The notes below the pieces were generated by a model. The model had not been told where the DNA came from, did not search any database, and saw nothing but the letters and a program-made list of their open reading frames with translations. Shown one piece after another: positions 6,971 to 12,263 of a stretch of 12,562 nt of DNA. Positions within the stretch are counted from its first letter, which is position 1, and every line of letters starts with the position of its first letter. Position numbers and translations under genes: made by a program. The stretch is from Pseudomonadota bacterium (GTDB lineage: Bacteria > Pseudomonadota > Gammaproteobacteria > Burkholderiales > Burkholderiaceae_D): NCBI GenBank assembly GCA_023389425.1, contig JAEWEK010000059.1, positions 1 through 12,562 of the forward strand, read 5' to 3'.

Positions 6971-7333
6971 TCAGGTCCAGGCCGCCAGCAGCAGGCACAG
7001 GAAGCCGATCACGGCGATCGCGCCGTGGACCAGCACCAGCCATTTGGGCAGGGCCAGCTCGTGCAAGTGGAAGCGCAGGTTCAGCAGGACGCCGCCGCCG
7101 GCCGCGACGACGAACAGCACGGCTGCCAGCAGCGCCAAATGCGGCACGGGCGCGGTGGCGGCGGCGTAGATCAGCAGGGTCAGGCCGGCGCCAGCGAGCA
7201 AGCCGTGCAGCATCGCCAGCCAGTGCGGCGGGCGCGGCGTGCCGCTGAAGCGCAGCAGGGCCATGACGGCCCCGCCCAGCGCCGCCATGGCGAACAGCAC
7301 GACCGAGGTTTGCAGCATCAGCGTCGCATCCAT
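6971..7333 (-). CDS. Small four-helix membrane protein with internal duplication
   Basis: A 120-residue integral membrane protein that I cannot assign to a named family. The start at 7333 is set by GAGGAG 6 bases upstream. Four hydrophobic helices are visible at about 8-28, 38-58, 63-86 and 97-118. Helices 2 and 4 are copies of one pattern, P-x-W-L-x-x-x-H-G-x-x-A-x-x-G (from residues 36 and 96), so the protein looks like a duplicated two-helix hairpin. The loops between helices 1-2 and 3-4 also both carry basic residues. H43 and H103 occupy equivalent places at the membrane interface, where paired histidines can bind haem or metal, but nothing proves this here. It lies 161 bp after the RAMA-like gene, on the same strand, and 68 bp before the porin. 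Confidence 0.85.
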   Translation of the reverse strand: MDATLMLQTSVVLFAMAALGGAVMALLRFSGTPRPPHWLAMLHGLLAGAGLTLLIYAAATAPVPHLALLAAVLFVVAAGGGVLLNLRFHLHELALPKWLVLVHGAIAVIGFLCLLLAAWT

Positions 7334-7494
7334 GGGAATCTCCTCATCAGCGCCTGTCGTCACATGCATGCTGGCAGATCTGGCCAGCGCGATCAGTGCG
7401 ATGGCGAACGCCGCTGATCCCGCGGACTGGGCGCAGCGGATGTCGCGGGGGACGGGCGCAGCGACGGGCGCAATGGCCGGGCGGACGGCGGCGC

Positions 7495-8124
7495 TCAATC
7501 GAGCCGGCACGCGTCCGCCAGCACGTCGTCCGCGCGGCGGGCGCGCGCCACCCGCCGCTCGACCCGGCTGGCGGCCTGGTCGCGCGAATATTCGACCATC
7601 CCCAGCGCGGCCTGCAGCGCTTCCGACATGCACGCCGCGGCGGCGCGCACGGCCTCGATGGGCGACGCGGCTTCGGTCGGCACGCCGCGCCTGCGGGCAA
7701 TTTCTTGCTCGCATACGCGGCGCAGCTGGCTGGCCGATTCCCACTGCCGCTCGCCCGGCAACAGCACCCAGAGGTCGCGCCAGGCGTTGCGGCAACGGCC
7801 GCCGCATTGCGTGGTGAACCCGTGCGGCGTCACGGGCCGCCCTTCGTAGAGAATCGTTTCTCCCTCGACTTGCGCGTAGTGAAATTGCCCGTCGAGATAC
7901 ATGCGCAGGCCGGTGCCTTCGGGAAGGAACAGCGATTTCCACTGGTAGCCGCGCATCGGCGGCAGGCGGATGGTGGCCGGCTGGCCGCGCGCCGCCGCGA
8001 TCCATTGATGGATGGCCATGGCTGCGGCCTTTTCCACGGTCAGCTCGCTCTCGACTTCCTGCAGGAAGTCGGCGAGGTGACGCAGGGCTGTGGTGGGTGC
8101 GACAAAGTGTGCTGCAGCTTTCAT
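7495..8124 (-). CDS. Protein with a RAMA/DUF4357-like domain, function unknown
   Basis: A 209-residue soluble protein. The start at 8124 is firm: TAAGGAGGTG lies just upstream with ideal spacing. The middle part (about 66-119) has the layout of the RAMA/DUF4357 small-barrel domain. It starts with LPEGTGLRMYLDG, continues with FHYAQVEGETILYEGRPVTP and ends with an N-A-W-R-D-L-W motif resembling the family's N-G-W..W. Such domains occur in restriction-modification and related DNA-associated proteins, usually as a recognition module. The assignment is by pattern, not search. The N-terminal 50 residues are helical (TVEKAAAMAIHQWIAAARG). The C-terminal 80 are helical and Arg/Ala-rich (VERRVARARRAD), possibly nucleic-acid binding. 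Cysteines occur at 107 and 111. The phased 10-bp repeat array begins 21 bp upstream of its start codon, where its promoter should be, so it may be controlled by that array or bind it. Confidence 0.75.
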   Translation of the reverse strand: MKAAAHFVAPTTALRHLADFLQEVESELTVEKAAAMAIHQWIAAARGQPATIRLPPMRGYQWKSLFLPEGTGLRMYLDGQFHYAQVEGETILYEGRPVTPHGFTTQCGGRCRNAWRDLWVLLPGERQWESASQLRRVCEQEIARRRGVPTEAASPIEAVRAAAACMSEALQAALGMVEYSRDQAASRVERRVARARRADDVLADACRLD

Positions 8125-8145
8125 CTTTCACCTCCTTACGCGTTG

Positions 8146-8176
8146 TGTCGATTTTTGTCGGTTCCTGTCGATTTGA
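8146..8176 (-). repeat. Phased decamer block A
   Basis: TGTCG recurs at 8146, 8156 and 8166 at exactly 10-bp steps. Read on the minus strand the unit is CGACARRAAY repeated three times. It ends 8 bp before the Shine-Dalgarno sequence of the RAMA-like gene, so it overlaps the likely promoter. It matches block C (8301-8331) at 26 of 31 positions. Confidence 0.85.
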
Positions 8177-8204
8177 CCGGGTTTGCAACGGCCGAGTTCA
8201 ATAT

Positions 8205-8230
8205 CGACAGGAAGCGCAGGAATCGACAGC
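8205..8230 (+). repeat. Phased decamer block B
   Basis: CGACAGGAAG, CGCAGGAAT and CGACAGC follow each other with steps of 10 and 9 bp, in the opposite orientation to block A. The block is preceded by GAGTTCAATAT, similar to the CAGTTCAAAACT ahead of block D. Its last unit is part of the left arm of the large palindrome. Confidence 0.75.
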
Positions 8231-8308
8231 TAGCGCATGCGTTCCCGACAAGCGGCGGCAAGCCCCCTTGCCGCTTGTCGTCGCAGTCGCATGCGCGAGC
8301 TGTCGATT
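8221..8308. repeat. 88-bp nested palindrome
   Basis: The outer arms 8221-8241 and 8288-8308 are inverted copies over 21 nt with one mismatch. Inside, 8246-8255 (CGACAAGCGG) pairs perfectly with 8271-8280 (CCGCTTGTCG), with a second GGCAAG/CTTGCC pairing possible in the centre around CCC. It could extrude as a cruciform or fold as a double-stem RNA. There is no T-run on either side, so it is not a standard intrinsic terminator for dnaE2. CGACA motifs begin both the outer and the inner stem. Confidence 0.85.
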
Positions 8309-8331
8309 GCTGTCTGTTCCTGTTGATTTGA
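8301..8331 (-). repeat. Phased decamer block C
   Basis: TGTCG, TGTCT and TGTTG at 8301, 8311 and 8321, exactly 10 bp apart, are a diverged second copy of block A. Its first unit belongs to the right arm of the palindrome. Confidence 0.8.
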
Positions 8332-8359
8332 GCCGGCGGCGATGACTCAGTTCAAAACT

Positions 8360-8394
8360 CGACAGGATTCGACAAGAACAGACAAGAAGCGCAG
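8360..8394 (+). repeat. Phased decamer block D
   Basis: CGACAGGATT, CGACAAGAAC and AGACAAGAAG, followed by CGCAG, step by exactly 10 bp from 8360. This is a diverged and longer copy of block B. Blocks C and D together repeat the inverted A-B pair. Confidence 0.85.
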
Positions 8395-8484
8395 ACGAGT
8401 GAAAGCACGTCGCTGCAGCGGCTTCTGGAAAAGGCATCGACCCTGGGTGTCGCGAGCCGCCAGCAAAAATTACGCGGAAGAAGC

Positions 8485-8532
8485 GGTCAGCAAAAGGGTC
8501 AGCAAAAGGGTCAGCAAAAGGGTCAGCAAAAG
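8485..8532. repeat. 12-bp tandem repeat, four perfect copies, at the dnaE2 stop
   Basis: GGTCAGCAAAAG occurs four times without a mismatch (8485-8496, 8497-8508, 8509-8520, 8521-8532). A degenerate copy lies at about 8457-8468. On the dnaE2 strand each unit reads CTTTTGCTGACC. The dnaE2 stop TGA (8525-8523) lies inside the first unit met, and because 12 is a multiple of three each later unit offers another in-frame TGA. Confidence 0.95.
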
Positions 8533-11500
8533 TTGCGGCTACGCGTGTCGAGGCGACCGAGCATCGGTGACAGATCCACCAGGCGCTTGGCGACGAGGTG
8601 GCGGACTTCGCCGTCGCGCTGCCAGATGCCGTACACGCCCAGCAAGGGGGCGTTGAGCACTTCGCGGCGCTGGCGCTCGACGAGGCTGGGCCAGACGATG
8701 ACGTTGATATTGCCGGTCTCATCCTCCAGCGTCATGAACAGCACCCCCTTGGCGGTGCCCGGCCGCTGGCGCACGGTGACGATGCCGCAGGCGCGCGCCA
8801 ACTGGCCGTGCTGGAACTCCGCCAGCGTGGCGGCCGGCAGGAAACGACGCGCGTGCAGGCGTTCGCGCAGCAGCGCGAGCGGATGGCGGCCGAGGGTCAG
8901 GCCCTGGGAGCGGTAATCTCCGATGATCTCGTCGCCTTCGGAGGGCGCGGCCAGTTCCGGCGCCTCCTCGCGCGGGGTGGTGGGGCGCAGCAGGTCCTGG
9001 TCGGGGGTGGCGCCGACGGCTTGCCACAAGGCGTCGCGCCGATGGCCGGCCAGCACGCGCAAGGCATTGGCGGCGGCCAGCGCCTGCAGGTCGGCGCGGT
9101 CGAGCGCGGCGCGGCGCGCCAGGTCGGCCACGCTGGAAAAGGGCCGCACCACACGCGCCGTCTCGATGCGCAAGGCCGCCTCCTTGCTCATCCCGCGCAC
9201 CAGGGCCAAGCCAAGCCGCACCGCCAGTTGCGGCCGCGGGCGCCAACCGCAGCGCAAGGACGCGGCACCGACACCGACACCGATACCGATACCGATACCG
9301 ATACCGACACCCGGACCGTCCGCCTCGCTGCTCCCGTCGCCGCTCCCCTCCCGGCTCTCCCCTTCGCCATCTTCCAGCACCGATTCCCAGCCACTGACCA
9401 TCACGTCCACCGGCCGCACCTCGATGCCGTGGCGGCGCGCATCCTGCACCAGTTGCGACGGGCTGTAAAAGCCCATCGGCTGGCTGTTGAGCAGCGCGCA
9501 CAGGAAAGCGGCCGGCTCATGGCACTTGAGCCAGGAACTGGTATAGGCCAGCAGGGCGAAGCTGGCCGCATGCGATTCGGGAAAGCCATACTCGCCAAAG
9601 CCCTGGATCTGGCGAAAGATCGCCTCCGCGAAGTCCAGCGGATAGCCCCGTTCCGACATGCCGTTCACGATGCGCTCGTAGTAGTGTTCGAGCCCGCCCT
9701 TGCGCTTCCAGGCCGCCATCGCGCGCCGCAGCTGGTCCGCCTCGCCCGGCGTGAAATCGGCGCCCAGGATCGCCACCTGCATCACCTGCTCCTGGAAGAT
9801 CGGCACCCCCAGGGTGCGCCCCAGCGCGAGCTCCATCTCGGGGCTGGGGTAGACCACCGGCTCCTTCTGATGGCGGCGCTGCAGGTAGGGGTGCACCATG
9901 CCGCCCTGGATCGGCCCCGGGCGCACCACCGCCACCTCGATCACCAGGTCGTAGAACCGGCGCGGCCGCATCCGCGGCAGCATGCTCATCTGGGCGCGCG
10001 ACTCGATCTGGAACACGCCCACCGTGTCGGCCGCGCAGATCATGTCGTAGGTGGCGCTGTCGTCCGGCGGGATATCCTGCATCTCGAACGTGATGCCGTG
10101 GCGCGCGCTCACCAGCGCCAGCGCGCGCCGCAGCATCGACAGCATGCCCAGCGCCAGCACGTCGACCTTCATCAGCTTCAGCTCCTCGAGGTCGTCCTTG
10201 TCCCACTGGATCACGCTGCGCTCGGCCATCGTGGCATTCTCGATCGGCACCAGGCGCGACAGCTTGCCGCGCGCGATCACGAAACCGCCCGGGTGCTGCG
10301 ACAGGTGGCGCGGAAAGCCGAGCAAGGCCGTGGCCAGGGTGGCCCACTGCTGCGACAGCGGCGCGGCCGGGTCGAGCCCGGCCTCGGCCAGGCGGTTCAG
10401 CAGGTCGGCCTTGCCGTCGAACCAGTGGTGGGTCTTGCTGACCTTCTCGACGATGGCGAGGTCGACCCCGAGCGCGCGGCCGGCATCGCGCAGCGCGCTC
10501 TTGGGCCGGTAGCTGATGACCACCGCGGCCAGCGCCGCCCGTGCGCGTCCGTATTTGTCGTAGATGTACTGGATCACTTCCTCGCGCCGCTGGTGCTCGA
10601 AGTCGACGTCGATATCGGGCGGCTCGTTGCGCTCCCTGGAAATGAAGCGCTCGAACAGCAGGTCGGCGCGGGCCGGGTCGACCTCGGTGATGCCGAGGCA
10701 GTAGCAGACCGCCGAATTGGCGGCCGAACCGCGCCCCTGGCACAAGATGCCCTGCGCGCGCGCATGGCGCACGATGTCGTACACGGTCAGGAAGTAATGC
10801 TCGTACTCCAGCTCGGCGATCAGGGCCAGCTCGTGCTCGAGCTGCGCCTGCACCTTGGCCGGGATGCCGTCGCGAAAGCGCCGGTGCGCGCCGATATAGG
10901 TTTCCTTGCGCAGGAAGCTGGCGGCGCTCTCGCCGGCCGGCACCACCTCGTTCGGGTATTCGTAGCGCAGCTCGTCCAGCGAAAACGGGCACAGCGCGGC
11001 GATGCGCACCGTCTCGGCCAGCGCCGCGCGCGGGTACAGGTTGGCCAGGCGCAGGCGCGCGCGCAGGTGCTGCTCGGCGTTCGAAGCCAGGCCATAGCCG
11101 CAGGCGCCCACCGCCTTGCCCAGGCGCACCGCGGTCAAGGTGTCCTGCAGCGGCTTGCGCGAGCGCACGTGCATCAGCACGTGGCCCAGCGCCACCAGCG
11201 GCAGCCGGTGCAGCGCCGCCACTTCCTCCACCGTGGCGCGGTGGGCCTCGTCGGCGGCCCGGTGCAGCAGGGTCAGCCCGATCCAGGCGCGCCCCGCGAA
11301 CTGCGCCGCCAGCCACGCGGCCTGGCCGTGCAGGCGGTCGGCGTCGGCCGCCTCGTGGCCCGGATAGGGCGGCAGCAGGATGGCCAGGCAACCGGGCATG
11401 CCGCGCAGGTGGGCATAGCCGGCGGCGGGGGCCGCGATGTCGTCCGCCGCCAGCCGGTAGCTGCCCTTGGCGCTGCGGGTGCGCCCCAGCGTGATCAGCT

Positions 11501-11792
11501 CGCACAGGTTGCCGTAGCCGTCGCGGTCCTGCGCCAGCAGGATCAGCGACGGCCCGTCCTGCAGGTGGAAGTGGGCGCCGACGATGAAGGGCAGCCCGGC
11601 GCGCCTGGCCGCCGCATGGGCCCGCACCACGCCGGCCAGCGAACACTCGTCGGTCAGGGCCAGGGCCCGGTAGCCCAGCTGCCGGGCGCGCGCCACCAGC
11701 TCCTCGGCATGCGACGCACCCTGCAGGAAGGAAAAGTTGGACAGGCAAAACAGCTCTGCATACTCGGGCAGGCCGGACACGGGGGCGCTCAT
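8523..11792 (-). CDS. dnaE2: Error-prone DNA polymerase III alpha subunit DnaE2 (ImuC)
   Basis: A 1089-residue C-family polymerase of the DnaE2/ImuC branch, the translesion enzyme of the SOS mutasome that normally works with ImuA and ImuB. Domains in order: PHP-like (about 10-210, with CLSNFSFLQGASH lacking the usual metal-binding His pair), polymerase (about 280-770) with GRGSAANS at 353-360, catalytic aspartates D395 and D397 (PDIDVDFE) and D544 (MKVDVLALG), helix-hairpin-helix region (about 770-960), and OB-fold (about 990-1075, GTAKGVLFMTLEDETGNINVIVW). Between SGWESVLE and AVRLGL there are about 35-40 extra residues (808-855), acidic then a Gly-Val/Gly-Ile tract made by a 6-bp repeat. 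The end, SRNFC, differs from the usual SRDFH-like end and runs into a 12-bp repeat. No Shine-Dalgarno sequence is present and a LexA box ends 7 bp before the ATG; GTG at codon 5 is an alternative start. imuA and imuB are not adjacent. Confidence 0.97.
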   Translation of the reverse strand: MSAPVSGLPEYAELFCLSNFSFLQGASHAEELVARARQLGYRALALTDECSLAGVVRAHAAARRAGLPFIVGAHFHLQDGPSLILLAQDRDGYGNLCELITLGRTRSAKGSYRLAADDIAAPAAGYAHLRGMPGCLAILLPPYPGHEAADADRLHGQAAWLAAQFAGRAWIGLTLLHRAADEAHRATVEEVAALHRLPLVALGHVLMHVRSRKPLQDTLTAVRLGKAVGACGYGLASNAEQHLRARLRLANLYPRAALAETVRIAALCPFSLDELRYEYPNEVVPAGESAASFLRKETYIGAHRRFRDGIPAKVQAQLEHELALIAELEYEHYFLTVYDIVRHARAQGILCQGRGSAANSAVCYCLGITEVDPARADLLFERFISRERNEPPDIDVDFEHQRREEVIQYIYDKYGRARAALAAVVISYRPKSALRDAGRALGVDLAIVEKVSKTHHWFDGKADLLNRLAEAGLDPAAPLSQQWATLATALLGFPRHLSQHPGGFVIARGKLSRLVPIENATMAERSVIQWDKDDLEELKLMKVDVLALGMLSMLRRALALVSARHGITFEMQDIPPDDSATYDMICAADTVGVFQIESRAQMSMLPRMRPRRFYDLVIEVAVVRPGPIQGGMVHPYLQRRHQKEPVVYPSPEMELALGRTLGVPIFQEQVMQVAILGADFTPGEADQLRRAMAAWKRKGGLEHYYERIVNGMSERGYPLDFAEAIFRQIQGFGEYGFPESHAASFALLAYTSSWLKCHEPAAFLCALLNSQPMGFYSPSQLVQDARRHGIEVRPVDVMVSGWESVLEDGEGESREGSGDGSSEADGPGVGIGIGIGIGVGVGAASLRCGWRPRPQLAVRLGLALVRGMSKEAALRIETARVVRPFSSVADLARRAALDRADLQALAAANALRVLAGHRRDALWQAVGATPDQDLLRPTTPREEAPELAAPSEGDEIIGDYRSQGLTLGRHPLALLRERLHARRFLPAATLAEFQHGQLARACGIVTVRQRPGTAKGVLFMTLEDETGNINVIVWPSLVERQRREVLNAPLLGVYGIWQRDGEVRHLVAKRLVDLSPMLGRLDTRSRNFC
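9268..9309 (-). repeat. 6-bp tandem repeat inside dnaE2
   Basis: Seven consecutive CCGAYA units (two CCGACA, four CCGATA, one CCGACA on the plus strand) encode alternating Gly with Val or Ile (about residues 829-842). The repeat lies in a lineage-specific linker, outside the catalytic domains. Gain or loss of a unit keeps the reading frame. Confidence 0.95.
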
Positions 11793-11799
11793 CGGAAAA

Positions 11800-11819
11800 T
11801 ACTGTATAAAAACACAGTA
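11800..11819 (-). promoter_or_regulatory. LexA-binding SOS box of dnaE2
   Basis: TACTGT-N8-ACAGTA on the dnaE2 strand, with an A/T-rich centre, agrees with the CTGT-N8-ACAG LexA operator of proteobacteria at every conserved position. It lies in the 51-bp gap between the DUF3088 gene stop (11844) and the dnaE2 start (11792), only 7 bp from the latter. A -10-like TATACA lies inside the box, so LexA would block the promoter directly. Induction after DNA damage is predicted. Confidence 0.93.
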
Positions 11820-11843
11820 TAACCGAAACCCGCCCCGCCGTGC

Positions 11844-12188
11844 TCAAGGGTGCGGCAGCGGGATCCCGTAGCGCGCGGCCAGGTAGGCCGCGATCGGCGC
11901 CGCGTCGCGCGCCACGCGGCGGCCGTTGACCAGCTCCAGTCCCGGCGTGTCCGCGCCGGCCGCGCCCGCCACCAGCACCGGGCAGCCCTGGCCTGCCTCC
12001 CCCAGCAAGGCGAGCAGTGCCGCGCGCGGGCGCGGGAAGTCGAGATACACCACGTCGATGGCCGCGCGCAGCGCGGGGAAGCTGGCCAGCAGGCCCTCGA
12101 CCCGGATGCAGTCGGGGCAGTAGAACAGGCCGGCGCCAACGGCCGGGTCGGGGAAGCCTGCGCGCAGCAGGAACAGCTGGTCTCTCAT
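11844..12188 (-). CDS. DUF3088 family protein (thioredoxin-like)
   Basis: A 114-residue protein that fits the DUF3088 family. The opening RDQLFLLRAGFPDP is followed by FYCPDCIRVEGLLASFP (about 22-38), and then DVVYLDFPRPRAALLALLGE. C24 and C27 form a CxxC pair at the place of a thioredoxin or glutaredoxin active site, followed by a helix, so a redox or glutathione-transferase-like fold is likely. The molecular role of the family is not established. The C-terminal half (ELVNGRRVARDAAPIAAYLAARYG) resembles the end of glutaredoxin-like N-domains of glutathione transferases. The start at 12188 has GAGG about 9 bases upstream. It is followed by dnaE2 on the same strand after 51 bp, but the LexA box in between suggests that dnaE2 is controlled independently. 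Divergent from the PhzF-like gene. Confidence 0.88.
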   Translation of the reverse strand: MRDQLFLLRAGFPDPAVGAGLFYCPDCIRVEGLLASFPALRAAIDVVYLDFPRPRAALLALLGEAGQGCPVLVAGAAGADTPGLELVNGRRVARDAAPIAAYLAARYGIPLPHP

Positions 12189-12263
12189 TGGTTTTTCCTC
12201 GTTATCGACAAACAGTCCATGATACCCGAGATACACTGAGGCTTTTCTGTCGACGGAGGCGCC
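12189..12263. promoter_or_regulatory. Divergent promoter region, DUF3088 gene and PhzF-like gene
   Basis: This 75-bp gap must hold the leftward promoter of the DUF3088 gene and the rightward promoter of the PhzF-like gene. It is clearly A/T-richer than its surroundings. TATCAT-like and GATACA-like -10 candidates are present, but none is paired with a convincing -35. GGAGG at 12255-12259 is the ribosome binding site of the rightward gene. Two CGACA/TGTCG pentamers occur, not phased. Confidence 0.45.

Larger units (their letters stand above)
8125..8522. other. Non-coding, repeat-filled region between dnaE2 and the RAMA-like gene
   Basis: About 400 bp without a credible gene. It holds the ribosome binding site of the gene starting at 8124 (8128-8137), four blocks of 10-bp phased repeats (8146-8396), a nested palindrome (8221-8308) and the beginning of a 12-bp tandem array (8485-8532). 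The pentamer CGACA or its complement TGTCG occurs 11 times between 8146 and 8452, against about 0.6 expected by chance with equal base frequencies. Open frames across it on the plus strand encode only Arg/Lys-rich peptides produced by the repeats. Confidence 0.85.

Noticed and set aside
5595..7417. Long plus-strand frames opposite the porin and membrane protein genes
   Set aside because: Ala/Gly/Gln/His-rich translations without start signals or motifs; the minus-strand genes have ribosome binding sites, signal peptide and family patterns.
7334..7494. Extra small gene or upstream extension of the membrane protein
   Set aside because: The in-frame upstream ATG (MHVTTGADEEIP..) has no ribosome binding site, whereas GAGGAG sits at the right distance from the ATG at 7333. 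Nothing else in this 161-bp gap has coding support.
8246..8280. Intrinsic terminator of dnaE2
   Set aside because: The stem is strong but neither side is followed by a T-run, and it lies more than 240 bp after the dnaE2 stop.
8146..8532. CRISPR array
   Set aside because: Units are 10 or 12 bp and directly adjacent, with no spacers of 30 bp or so and no cas genes.
8342..8656. Plus-strand frame encoding a Lys/Arg-rich peptide with repeated VSKR
   Set aside because: The repeated part is only the translation of the 12-bp tandem array, the rest runs antisense into dnaE2, and no ribosome binding site is evident.
9268..9309. Frameshift-type phase variation switch in dnaE2
   Set aside because: The repeat unit is 6 bp, so slippage changes length but not reading frame; an on/off switch is not expected.
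8598..11822. Open frame of about 1070 codons on the plus strand opposite dnaE2
   Set aside because: It is the mirror of a strongly conserved polymerase gene. Its product is a His/Arg/Gln/Val-rich composition artefact without domains, as is common opposite GC-rich genes.
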